This document shows positions 11,114 to 21,678 of a stretch of 40,664 nucleotides of DNA, one piece after another (within the stretch, counting starts at the first letter, position 1; every line of letters begins with the position of its first letter). A model generated the notes under the pieces. The model was not told where the DNA came from and ran no database searches. It saw nothing but the letters and a program-made list of their open reading frames with translations. Location of the stretch: positions 1-40,664 of the forward strand of contig JALJEE010001049.1 in the NCBI GenBank assembly GCA_023231475.1, given 5' to 3'. Position numbers and translations under genes: made by a program. Source of the stretch: Seison nebaliae. Its lineage: Eukaryota; Rotifera; Pararotatoria; Seisonacea; Seisonidae.

Positions 11114-12149
11114 GAGAAATAATGGAAAAGGAGGAGGAGATGTCTGAATGAAAGTAGAAATGAATAAGAGAGAAATAATTTACAACATATGAAATATAGT
11201 AGTAGAGGAACTGGGTAGTTTGCGTGAACTTACCTATCATTACTTATGACTCTTCAACTGACTATGTTCTCAATACAAGCACTGGGCAGAATGAGTGCGG
11301 CATTTGGTAAATAAATTTTTTAGAAGTTCTTCTTTACAAAAAAATGGAGAGGGAAGAGAATGTTAAGATTATTTCAAAATAATTCATTTTATGATATTCC
11401 TCTATTAAATAGAGTCTATTTATTCAATTAACGATTAGGAAATACATAGAAGGAAATAGAGAATCATTTAATAAATCGTTCCATCTTCGACGAATATGTA
11501 ATTGGAATATTTTTTTTATTAATTCCAATTCCATTAATTAATTCTCTTTTAGAAAAATGGAGAAATTAAATTGAATATATTCTCATCAAAAGTTGTGTTG
11601 GAAAAATAATTGTGAGAGAAAATTTGGAAAAATTTCATAAAATTAATTTGGGGAAAAAGTGGAATCGAATGATTATTGTCTACTTGACCTGGTATTGGTC
11701 GTAACTCTGATATGTTAATGTCTTTTCGTCTCTTATGAATTTGTTGAAGAGAGATATTACACTATTACACTATTACACATGAACATTAATTAATTTGTAC
11801 ACATAAATCGATCTGTTATTGAAATGAGATTGATCGAACGATTTCTCTTTCAAAGAAATTATTTAAATCTAATAGTTTTTGAACATGGACAATTAAATGT
11901 TTTTACATCATCAAATTTATTTAATTTTTTTAATTCGTAAATTTGAGTTGAACTTAAATATCAAAAAAATAAATGAAAATAAACATAATGACAATAACTC
12001 CTCCCAAATGGTTTATGAGCAGATTGTTTCTATGACGATATCAATTGACTTCATTCAATGTTATTCTCCATAATGACATCATGTCAATCATCGTTAAACT
12101 TGGTGACTGGAAGAGAAAGGGAAATGTTGTTGTTGGAACCGGAAGAATT
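11114..12149. other. Intergenic region upstream of TMEM14
   Basis: About 1 kb, AT-rich. It may hold a noncoding TMEM14 leader exon (a GGTAAGT donor at about 11222-11228 on the minus strand) and the 3' end of the NHL gene. A short run of ACTATTAC repeats lies near 11758-11775. No other gene seen. Confidence 0.5.
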
Positions 12150-13976
12150 TTAAATGATTTGTACTCGATTTAACGAATGATCGGAAACCAGAATGTTATA
12201 TCCAGATGTTATTAAAACATCTTCCAAGTCTTCGAATTGTAAAGATGGTAAATTTTGGAGGACGGACGTAACGTACACACCGTCGTTTTTGAAAACCTGT
12301 AAACGGAAATTTCCGGAATCCACTACGACTATATTTCCGTTAACATCGACAGCTATGCCACGGGGATATCGTAATTGTCCGAACTTTGTGCCTTTTTCAC
12401 CGATACTAAACATGAATTCTCCTTTCAAATCGAATACTTCGATTCGATGATTGAAAGTGTCACTCACGTAGAGACGTTCATGTTGTTGAGACAAAGCCAA
12501 ATAAGTTGGAGAAGAGAGATTGCCGTGTTTAGTTCCTTTCCTTCCGAACTGACTCACATAGTTGCCATTGATTGTATATATTTGTATTCGATGATTACCT
12601 TTGTCACATATGTAAATGAGTTCAGTTCGAATATCATATGCGATGGCGGTAGGTGATGAGAATTTATATTTGACATTTGCAATTAAACGAACAAATTGAC
12701 CAAACCGATCAAATATGGAAACTGTATTGGCTTCATTGTCACTAATAATATAGTCGCCATTCTCCGTTGAACAGATACCGAACGGTGCACGAAAAGGTTT
12801 TATACATTTGACACAACGACCAGATTTCTGTTGAATGATAACCACCTGATGATTTCCACTATCACAAATAGCAACGGCACCATTCGATGTTGGTGAAATG
12901 GTTATGCCATTCGGTTTATTCAATTTCATTTCTCCATTGATTTCATTCATAAGAATTCTCTTTATTCGTCGTCGATTTCGATATGTCAATACCTGTTTTC
13001 CTAACGTGCTCAAATATTCGGCGTGTTTCGGAGAATTTGGATCTTTTAACTCCTCGCCAATTTCCCCATCATCTTCCTCCTCATTTTTTCTTTCTTTCTC
13101 TTCATCCAAATTTATATTGGGTAATTTCAATTGGTCATTGACAGCATCTTTTATAAATGTTCCACTTCTCTTCAAATCAGTCAATGCCACAGTTGTGGTG
13201 GTGGCGACTTTCGAAGTAGTTTTTGTTTTCGGTTTCCTTTTAGTTCTCATTCCTTCTCGTATCTCGGCTGATGTTCGGCGAAATTTACTGATATCGAACG
13301 ATTCTTGAACAACCGGTTCTGGTGACTGAACCTTCCCCCATTTAGGTGCAGCTAAACCAGTTGGAGCTTTCTTTTTCGGTGTTTGATCGAAAGAAATAAA
13401 AAATAAATTCTTCTGATTCACCATTCCATTTCCTGGTGATGATATATCGATCTCTTCTAAAGAAACCTTACCAAATTTTTTGAAGGAAGTTTTTAATTGT
13501 TTCATATTCGATATGTCAATATGAATCTGTTGAAGTAAGTTTAAGTCGAATTTTCTGAAGAGAGATTTTTAAACTTCACTTAATTGAATCAATTTATCAC
13601 TTTCATTGAGAATTTGATAGGTGTTCATCGAACGATCATTAGTTTTGAGAATCTTCTCAATCTTCTCTTTCGCCTTCATCAATAACGGAAAATCATCGTC
13701 AAATTTCCTAAAAAAATTAAAGGAAATCTTTTTAATTGAACAAAACCGACAATTCTGATTTGTTACGAGATTGAGATCTTTCCAGATACTTTTCTCTCGT
13801 TCATGCAGTGCACAAATCAACTCATTAATTGCATATGATATGGATGTTCGTTCATTTTCACTTTTCTTTTGGAATTCCGCTTTCATCGAACTAGTTTCGC
13901 TTATTCTCTCGTTAATCAATAACAATCGTTCCTCTAATGTCTTTCGACGTTGAACGTTATCATCCCCATATTCCAT
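12150..13976 (-). CDS. NHL-repeat protein with N-terminal coiled coil (TRIM-NHL-like, no RING or B-box)
   Basis: Exons 13976-13747, 13707-13575 and 13526-12150 give about 579 residues. Residues 1-120 are a coiled coil resembling the BBC segment of TRIM proteins (AINELICALHEREKSIWKDL). Residues 130-300 are disordered, with Lys/Thr and acidic tracts. Residues about 318-579 form an NHL beta-propeller with repeated units such as KPNGITIS...VAICDSGNHQVVI, YICDKGNHRIQIY, YVSDTFNHRIEVF and VVVDSGNFRLQVF. NHL propellers of Brat, Mei-P26 and TRIM71 bind RNA or protein partners. No RING or B-box cysteines are visible in the frame or in the 700 bp upstream. The first intron (13746-13708) is 39 nt and stop-free, so it could be read through as 13 extra residues. 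Confidence 0.8.
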
Positions 13977-14692
13977 TATTGAAATATTTATTCAATATTC
14001 CCCTCACATACCACTAGCATCTATCCACATAATCATAGCAACCAAATTCGGTTTGAAAGAATCTTTTGAAATCTTCGAGATTTCCTGCGAAATTTCTATA
14101 AAATTTCTAGCTCATTTCATATGATCTTTCTAATTAATTATTTTTATTACTATTTCCGGAAATGGTCGTCGATTAATAAACAAAAAATTTCAATGAGAAA
14201 TATAAGTGAAATTGTCGTAATTCCTATCATTTAATCGTTGAAGATATTTCGTGAACTTTCATAATGGAAGTTCCATTGCCATATCATGAGTGTTAATTTT
14301 TAACAAGTTTTAGATTAACTAATGATAATTCTATTCCCAACAAAGAAAGATATAAATTCATTTAATCAGATTTTATTTATAGTTTGCCCAATAAAAATAG
14401 CTTTTGTATGTTCAAATCTCACTTCTATTACTTCTCTTTTTGGTAAAACTTAAATTTTTCCACTGTTTCTATGGTACATTCTGTCGTCTCTTCCCGCATA
14501 ATCGATGGTGTATTCTATTTTACTTTCCATCTCTCTTAGTTTCGGCCCATTCTGATCCAACGCGGTTGCCATTCTTTCGAAAGGTGAATCTTCGTGTATT
14601 CCTTGTGATCTGATCTTTGTTTTTCATTAATATTTAGAAAAAAACAATCGTTAAGACTGTCCGTGTTATACATGTGGTTAATTGCAAATTGT
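13977..14692. other. Intergenic region upstream of the NHL gene
   Basis: About 0.7 kb. I searched it for upstream RING or B-box exons of the NHL gene and saw no Cys/His cluster in any frame. It presumably contains that gene's promoter. No named element visible. Confidence 0.5.
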
Positions 14693-15300
14693 TTACTTCT
14701 GCTCATTGCATGATTCTGTTTTGGGTTGAACTAAGTCGGGTTTAATTTGGACATCGAATTGTCCCATTGCTTTTACCGTTCCATGGTATTTGCTAATGCT
14801 GCAGCTGGTCCAATGTTTCAGCGCGGTATCGGTTATTTCTTGGAAGAATTTTTTCTTTGCGAACGCCTCAGCTGTTTCCTGATTCATATAGCATGATTGC
14901 TAGCATGACCATTTTCTATAGAATTTTCAAGTCGGAAATGGGATAAAGTCTGGTAGTCAAATCTCTTTTTTGCATAGTTTTTTCAATTAAATAATTTCTC
15001 CTCCTCAATTTATTATACAAAGTCTGAAACCAATAATTGGTATTAACATTCAGTCTTAAAACAATTTGATAGAAATTTTCGAATTCGAAGGCGGAGAAAT
15101 TATCTAGAGAACCAAATTTCCTCACAAAATGAGGCAAATGGTATAAAAGATGAACATTGTCAGTATCATTATTGCCATATAAACGAGGAAAAGTTTCTAC
15201 AAATTGGTTTAAAGATTTTTCCGCCATATCTATGGCTTCTGGTGATAAGGCGGTAGAAGTCAATATATGTGTTGCATAAACTAAATAGCAAAGATGTTTG
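14693..15300 (-). mobile_element. Decayed transposase C-terminal part, CACTA/EnSpm-like
   Basis: Two minus-strand frames, about 15300-14916 and 14887-14693, read as one C-terminal region broken by a stop. The first contains LCYLVYATHIL, SPEAIDMAEKSLNQFVETFP, VHLLYHLPHFVRKFGSLDNF and SAFEFENF. The order L(Y)G...NVH-x-LLHL-x(2)-VR-x-FG-x-LD-x-FSAF-x-FEN is one I know from animal transposases usually grouped with CACTA/EnSpm. The second frame (FAKKKFFQEI...ISKYHGTVK) could be its tail. I see no CACTA terminal repeats in the window, so the element is an internal fragment. The superfamily label is less certain than its being a transposase. Confidence 0.5.
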
Positions 15301-15942
15301 TAATAAATTTTGAATCAGTTTTATATACAAAAATCACATATGCCATCATAAACCAATTGATTTGTAATATATGAGTTTTCCTCCAATATAGACACTAATA
15401 TAATGATTTGGTAGAAAATAAAAACCCTATCTTAATCAGCATTATTTTCTACATAACTTAAGTATTTTTATTTCCAATTTGCGTTAGGCCCCATCGGATA
15501 CCTTCCTTGTTAGGAAGTATATAAAAGAATCATAGGTATGACTGTGTCTCGTTGATCAATTGAGTGAGGATCTATGGTCTGGTGACTGCTTTAATAGTCG
15601 CTCCCCGAATGCTTCGACCTCCAAGTTTGCGTAACTTCACGTAAATAAGTGATTACCCGATTGACATTTGAGGGATACTTAATCGGGAAATCTTAATCGT
15701 TTGAGCTTTGTCGCATATGGGTTTAATTGGTCTTGACGCAACTATATCCATATTATCCATTAGATGCATGATTGGATGATAAAGGACATAATGGGATTTA
15801 TCGATGGATAAGATGTCGGCGATAAAATTGGCTTCCAATTCCATTCGTTGACTGATGATTATTGGGAGAAGATGAAGATGGAAGAAGAATTTGAAGCTTA
15901 TGGGGAGAATGCGAATTTTTAAGAGAATTCACATTTGAAGTA
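15301..15942. promoter_or_regulatory. Upstream region of the NSD-like gene
   Basis: A TATATAAAAG box at about 15518-15527 on the plus strand precedes a GC-richer block at 15530-15640. This could be a core promoter for the methyltransferase gene, with a leader of roughly 390 nt. A minus-strand frame at 15844-15653 (63 residues, with KSHYVLYHPIMHLMD) is unassigned and could be another transposon scrap. The role is inferred from position and the TATA-like box. Confidence 0.35.
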
Positions 15943-18900
15943 ATGAGCGAAAATCACTGCAATGAAACGATTGAAGAATTCATTGATCGAATGAAAGAGG
16001 ACAGATATGATAGAACGTTAAAGATGATGAAGGAGATCGATGAAGGTGAGAGTGAAACGACTTTGTTCCATGTACAAGAATACAAGAGGAAAATTAGTCA
16101 AATTCCGAGACTGAAAGAGAATGAACAGAAATCTTTCTTGGCAGTTCAATTGGATTATTATGAGTCATTATTAGGATTGATTAATGAATTATCACGAAAT
16201 GGAAATGTGTCGATGGAACAGGCATTTTTAGGAAGAATGGGTAACAATTGGGATTTGGAGGGAATGGACTCCACACGTCGACGTCAATTGAAGAAAATTG
16301 TTGTGAGATTGTTGAATTGTTGTTGTGAGAAATCATCCAATCCTTCCAATCAATGGAATGATAGTCTTCATGAATTGTTCGGACTCATCAACACCACTAC
16401 TACCGTCAGTACGATCTCCATTCCATGTATCGATCGAAAGAGAGCGGAAGATATGAGAAATATTTATGATTTCCTCAAATCCATCGGAATCGTCGAACTT
16501 CGCAAATTGGCGAAAGAGAAAAAATTGAAAGATTCCGCCGTCTTATCATCTCGAGAATCATTGAAACAACGAAAACTCGCACAAAATAAAACTCCAACAT
16601 CAACACCAACTACAACAAAAACAACAAAAACATCAACTACAACAAAAACGACAAAAACGACAAAAACTACGAAAACTGTTGAGACAAAATCATCGTCGAT
16701 CGAGTCGGATAAGAATAAGAAGATGAAGGAGAAAAGGACGACAACGACGACACCGATAATGGTAGTGACGAAGGCGAAAACAAAAAAGAAGAAATCGGAG
16801 AAAATGGAAATGAAGGAAGAGTTGATGGAATTGGATAATTTAGAAAAGACGAATAAAAGTGAGAAGAAATCGAAAGAAAAGAAAATGTCAACCGATCGAA
16901 CTTCCACAAAAAGAAATACAAAACGAACAATAACTGAAGAGAATGTGAATGAAAATGATTCAATTGGAAAAAAACAAAGAAAAGTTGAAATTAAAATTGA
17001 GAAGAATATTATCGAGGATGATACTGATGTTGATATTAGTGAGATTCCAGTTGAATTCCTCAACATCTCTCGATATGATAATGATAATTTTCCGTTATCT
17101 TCAATTCTCATGGATGAGCGTATGGAATTATCGTGTAATCTCATTCAATTAATGCATACATATTTCGTATGTCATCGATGTGGTTTGATGGGTTTGATTT
17201 ATTTGGATGGAATGGACGTCAGTGACGATTGTGAGAAAAGTGGAAAGAATTTGACGAAAACGAAGAAAAAGAAAAGTGGATTTAGGAAAAGTGGAAAAAA
17301 GGAGAAACTTCTCATCGAACATATTTATGAGAATGATTCCTATTTATATCGTTGTCGTTCCAAATGTAATCGATTATTTCATCGACGGTGTTTCTATCTC
17401 AAGAATAATATCAATGACATGATTTCCAATTCGATCGATATGACGATCGTATCAAAATCGGATGATATCGATTGTTGTACAGAATGTGCGACGAATATCA
17501 CTTGTTGTTTTAATTGTTTACATATTGGTCGAGTTCGTGGAAATAAGATTAGCATTTCGACGACGATTAAGAAAGAGTCGAATGAGAAAGAACTCGTCGA
17601 TTTATTCGGATGTTCTATGGATAGTTGCAAGAAGAATTATTGCGAGAAATGTATTCGAAGTAATCCGTTATTCGTTTATTTGTTAATGGAAGAAGAAGAG
17701 ACACAATTCCATTGTTCTCGTCATGTTTGTCTCACATGTTCTTTAGCTGTTTATAGTCGAGCGAATGGCAATTTGAAATTGATGAGTCGAATGCATGAAA
17801 TTAACCGATTAAATAAAATTGCAGATGATCAAGAACAAATTTTCCAGAAACATTTGGAAGAATCAAATTCATCGAAATCGATCGATTTCCATCAATCCTC
17901 ACAAGTGGTTGAGAGAAAGATTGGAAAGACTACTTCGTCGTCGACGGAAGAACATGTCGACGAGAACAAATCGGAGAATGATGATAAATTTAAATTATCG
18001 AAAAAATTAATTTTGGAGAATGTTTATCGGAAATCAAATTTACCATTAGTCCGATGCATTTTCTGTCCGGCTGCTTACCATTCTACTAATTATTGTCTGC
18101 CAATCGGAACATTTCTTTATAAGCCATCGGATGCTTATCGACTCCGTCAATTGAGACGAATTTTCCGTTATTTCCATCATATTGTCGATGAGGAAGACGA
18201 AGCGAATTTCGGATTATTTGACGATTTATCAGTTCGTTATGTACTCTGTCCGAAACATCATGTCACAACATTATCCATTGAGAATATCCATTATTCATAT
18301 TCGAAATTATTTAACGATATGAATCTATTTAATCATCCAACTATTCCTAATCAATTTCGTGTTACTGGTAGTTCCAAATTTCAACCGATCAATGCACATT
18401 GGTGTTTCAAATGTGGAGATTGTGGCGTGTTGAATATGTGTTCAGCATGTCCCGCTGCTTTCCACAGTCATTGTATGACGGAAGAACAACGAAATCATCA
18501 CAGTCAATTGACATCCGATCAACCATGGTTCTGTGACGATTGTAAATTAGGTCGAGCACCAGTTTGTGGAAGTATAGTTCTAGTAAAGATTGGATCATAT
18601 CGATGGTGGCCATGTCAATTGGTTCATAATAATAATTTGAAGCATAATATTCTTCGTCTTAAGAAACAACATGGAGAGTATTGTGTCATGTTTTTCGGGA
18701 CGGGAGAATATTATTGGGTAACGAGAAGTCGAACGATTATGTGGGAGAAAGGAGATGAGAATAATGAGAAAGATGAATCGGGTCGATTTCGTATAGCATT
18801 CAAAGATGGTGTCGATATCGCTAATAAGATATTCAAACAGATAAATATTCTGTCGAAAAGTTTAAGTAATTTATTCTATCAATCAAATCAATATCATTTG

Positions 18901-19761
18901 AAGCGACGAAGTTATATTTATCATTTCATTAAACGGAATTTGGAGAAAAGTATGAGAGCCGATCTAAATATGTTACCGTCGTCTGAGAATCGTCTTTCTC
19001 TGAATAATAAAATTCATAAAAAGTCGATGAATGTAGAACAATGTGATTGTATGATAATGACAGATTTGGAAAGTAATTGGAAGACGACAAATCGGATGAG
19101 AAATCGAAAGAAAATCCAAAAGAATTCCAATACTGACACGACCATTCCAATGGAATTGGAATGGAAATGTTTCGACGATCAATGTGTTAATCGACAACTA
19201 CGATATGAATGTAACAAGAAAGATTGTGGAGAGAAATGTCTGAATCAACGTTTCGCTCTCCGACAATATCCACCACAAATTCCGTTACCGATAATGAAAG
19301 GAGAAGGTGGTTTCGGATTGTTCACACTCGTCGATATTCCGGCGGGAAATTTTGTCAATGAATATGTAGGAGAGTTATTGCAAGAGAATGATTGTCGTGA
19401 ACGTCTCAACTGGTCAGCTAAATCGAACATTAAAGATTTTTATTTTCTTTCAGTAGATAAAGATATCACCATCGATCCAGGTCGTTGTGGCAATTTGGCA
19501 CGATTCATGAACCATTCGTGCGATCCAAATTGTGAAGCGCAAAAATGGGTCGTCACCAAATCGAATCGTGTCGGGTTTTTCGCTCGACGATTCATCGCAG
19601 CTGGCGAAGAATTGACATTCAATTATATGGTTGATGGAAAACGAACACAAAAAATGGAATGTTGGTGCGGTTCAAAAAATTGTATGGGATTCCTCGGAAC
19701 TGAGCAAGGTACATCCGCAAATAATATTCCATCAACAGTTGTCATTACATCTAAAGAATAA
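15943..19761 (+). CDS. NSD: NSD-family histone H3K36 methyltransferase (PHD, PWWP, AWS, SET)
   Basis: One uninterrupted frame of 1272 codons. Order: helical N-terminus; a Lys/Thr-rich basic tract (about 205-350); Cys/His zinc clusters from 407 (CHRCGLMG) through 522-610 (CFNC, CEKC, HCSRHVCLTC); a PHD at about 820 (CFKCGDCGVLNMCSACPAAF, WFCDDC); a PWWP from 871 (IVLVKIGSYRWWPCQLV); an AWS zinc domain (about 1075-1110); SET from about 1115 and post-SET (CWCGSKNCMGFLG). The SET motifs are intact: GEGGFGLF for cofactor, NHSCDPNC, and FNY. PHD plus PWWP plus AWS-SET is the NSD1-3/Mes-4 architecture, which mono- and dimethylates H3K36 on nucleosomes. SETD2 and ASH1 lack this PHD-PWWP arrangement. 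No intron is needed, unlike every large neighbour. Confidence 0.88.
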   Translation: MSENHCNETIEEFIDRMKEDRYDRTLKMMKEIDEGESETTLFHVQEYKRKISQIPRLKENEQKSFLAVQLDYYESLLGLINELSRNGNVSMEQAFLGRMGNNWDLEGMDSTRRRQLKKIVVRLLNCCCEKSSNPSNQWNDSLHELFGLINTTTTVSTISIPCIDRKRAEDMRNIYDFLKSIGIVELRKLAKEKKLKDSAVLSSRESLKQRKLAQNKTPTSTPTTTKTTKTSTTTKTTKTTKTTKTVETKSSSIESDKNKKMKEKRTTTTTPIMVVTKAKTKKKKSEKMEMKEELMELDNLEKTNKSEKKSKEKKMSTDRTSTKRNTKRTITEENVNENDSIGKKQRKVEIKIEKNIIEDDTDVDISEIPVEFLNISRYDNDNFPLSSILMDERMELSCNLIQLMHTYFVCHRCGLMGLIYLDGMDVSDDCEKSGKNLTKTKKKKSGFRKSGKKEKLLIEHIYENDSYLYRCRSKCNRLFHRRCFYLKNNINDMISNSIDMTIVSKSDDIDCCTECATNITCCFNCLHIGRVRGNKISISTTIKKESNEKELVDLFGCSMDSCKKNYCEKCIRSNPLFVYLLMEEEETQFHCSRHVCLTCSLAVYSRANGNLKLMSRMHEINRLNKIADDQEQIFQKHLEESNSSKSIDFHQSSQVVERKIGKTTSSSTEEHVDENKSENDDKFKLSKKLILENVYRKSNLPLVRCIFCPAAYHSTNYCLPIGTFLYKPSDAYRLRQLRRIFRYFHHIVDEEDEANFGLFDDLSVRYVLCPKHHVTTLSIENIHYSYSKLFNDMNLFNHPTIPNQFRVTGSSKFQPINAHWCFKCGDCGVLNMCSACPAAFHSHCMTEEQRNHHSQLTSDQPWFCDDCKLGRAPVCGSIVLVKIGSYRWWPCQLVHNNNLKHNILRLKKQHGEYCVMFFGTGEYYWVTRSRTIMWEKGDENNEKDESGRFRIAFKDGVDIANKIFKQINILSKSLSNLFYQSNQYHLKRRSYIYHFIKRNLEKSMRADLNMLPSSENRLSLNNKIHKKSMNVEQCDCMIMTDLESNWKTTNRMRNRKKIQKNSNTDTTIPMELEWKCFDDQCVNRQLRYECNKKDCGEKCLNQRFALRQYPPQIPLPIMKGEGGFGLFTLVDIPAGNFVNEYVGELLQENDCRERLNWSAKSNIKDFYFLSVDKDITIDPGRCGNLARFMNHSCDPNCEAQKWVVTKSNRVGFFARRFIAAGEELTFNYMVDGKRTQKMECWCGSKNCMGFLGTEQGTSANNIPSTVVITSKE

Positions 19762-20243
19762 TTATTTTACAATGAACTAAATTAATTTTTAAAAAGTTTC
19801 CCACATTTCTTTATATTCAATATTTTCCTAATTCTTAACTTCTTTAACTCAATTCTATTCCGTATTCTTTTTTCGTTAATGATATTAGTATAATTTTCTC
19901 AAACTATTAAATTTTATTGAACATTCTCCATTTCTTCTCCATTGACATTACACATATTATTATTCGACTTCTTATGTTCAACCATAGTTATATGGACGTT
20001 TTAGTCATACCATTGTAAAGATTTGTTGAAAACAAATTTCATTAAGATGATTTAGAATGAATTTAGGAATCAATGATGATAAGTTACTTTATCCGGTAGC
20101 ATTCTATTTATAATGGAGTCAAATATGATAAGGTTTAACAGATTTATTCGAACGACCAACGGAAACGTCACGATTGTTAAGTTAGGTGTATATCCTTCTT
20201 TATAACCATTATCATGTTTGATTCAATATTATTGAAAAAACTA
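19762..20243. other. 3' flank of the NSD-like gene
   Basis: About 480 bp of AT-rich DNA that should hold the polyadenylation region. No reading frame or RNA gene seen before the tRNA. Confidence 0.5.
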
Positions 20244-20316
20244 TGGAGATGCCGGGTATCGATCCCGGTACCTCTTACATGCTAAGCAAGCGCTCTACCA
20301 TTTGAGCTACATCCCC
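20244..20316 (-). tRNA. tRNA-Ala (anticodon AGC)
   Basis: A 73-nt cloverleaf on the minus strand. The acceptor GGGGATG pairs with CATCTCC (one G-T), followed by discriminator A. The D arm is GCTC/GAGC. The anticodon stem CTTGC/GTAAG encloses TTAGCAT with anticodon AGC. The T arm CCGGG/CCCGG encloses ATCGATA. There is no intron and CCA is not encoded. The sequence is close to the standard insect alanine tRNA as I remember it. It should be transcribed by RNA polymerase III from internal boxes. Confidence 0.95.
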
Positions 20317-21678
20317 ATATAAACAAATAAGATAACAGCTATATAAACAATAGTTAATCCGATTGATTATTGTTTATTATTATAACTTAACTATCCGATT
20401 AACTTAATCGATAATCCTTATTTTCCGCGAATTACGTTAATTTCCTATTAATTATAAAGTGAAACTTTAGGCCCTTGAGATCTTTCTATTCGTTTTTTCG
20501 ATGATCGTGATATCTATATCAGACGATCTAATACTACTATATTAGTATTATTATATATATAATTGACATTATATTGACAATATAATTAATCCACATTAGA
20601 TATCTAATTTCATTATATATTTGAGGTGTATTAGATCATTGTGATGCAATAGTGATTTAAGAATTATGGTGAACATAGATCTACTCAATAGATACTAATA
20701 CTCTAATCGTCATACAGAACGAATAAGTTCAATCTCAATAACATATATTTACCATGTTCAATATTTACCGTTATAGCAATCATACGAGAAAGGCACGCAA
20801 TGAAATTATACAGAAATATTATCGCAATAAATTCAAACGAAAGAATACTAATAGGGGAGATTTTAATGTCAGATAATGCCAGTTTACAAGATCATAGAAC
20901 TTGTTAGATCAGTTTATGTTGGTAACTTCACTTCTAATCGAATTGGTGAAAGGAGTGAACCTTTAGGAGGAGTTAATCCATTCTCATGAAAAAAGAAAGA
21001 AGTTAACCTTGCTAAAAAGAATGGAGTTAACCCTCTTTTCCCTAAAAGGAACGAAATTCACTCTTTGTTTTGAAAAAGAAAATTTCCTAGTTTTTAACAG
21101 AAGAAGAATGAAGATATCACAACAATATATATAAATATGATTGAAATAATATTATGAGGGGGGACTTTTAGAACATAGGACAAAAATTCCAAAGTTTATT
21201 CCAATATTTCAAATTGAACTTTCTAAATAACGAAGGACTCTTTCCTCCATCACTGTGGAATAATTATGAAAGGACGAAAAATGGTCTTCCTCCCACCAAC
21301 AACATGTTAGAAGGGAGAATTGTTCAGTCCGAATTTTGTTATTCTAGATTAATTGGTTATGATGGGATGAATATATACTAATTGAGGAATCCTAATTTAC
21401 GATATTCAATTATTCAACGAGAAAATAGTTATATTCCTATAAATAACAAAAGCTTAATCCAATAACATGCAGTAAAAGTAGAAGTTATTTAATAGATGTC
21501 ATACAATTAAATTCTATTGTAGAATATTCTACTTTTTCAATTATGGGAAAATCCAAAATTTGGATATTCGTTGTTATTTGCCTTAATCAAATAAAATATT
21601 ATCCGAATTTAATGTTCCGATTTTTGTGCACATTTTTTAAGTTAGAGAAAAATCTATAATCGTTTCGGTCGAATAACA
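20317..21678. other. Intergenic region with degenerate AGTTAA repeats
   Basis: 1.36 kb of AT-rich DNA. At 20940-21070 short related motifs (GGAGTGAACC, GGAGTTAATCC, GAAGTTAACC, GGAGTTAACCC) recur with irregular spacing. Otherwise there are AT runs and no credible frame. Confidence 0.45.

Noticed and set aside
11215-11232. Perfect GTAAGT donor upstream of TMEM14 as evidence against the GTT pattern
   Set aside because: It is not joined in phase to any coding exon, so it is only a possible leader exon and was not counted among the 29 introns.
15480-15650. TATATAAAAG plus GC-richer block as part of a long terminal repeat
   Set aside because: No second copy, no terminal repeat and no associated reading frame are present in the window.
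16464-17144. 226-codon minus-strand frame rich in Phe, Val and Ser
   Set aside because: It is the antisense shadow of the Lys/Thr-rich tract of the NSD-like protein.
20244-20316. A at position 54 of the tRNA-Ala T loop, like initiator tRNAs
   Set aside because: The ATCGAT loop is, as I remember, normal for insect alanine tRNAs, so it is not unusual.
21176-21186. TAGGACAAAAA as a second MITE end
   Set aside because: The match to the terminal repeat is only 11 bp, with no partner end and no target duplication.
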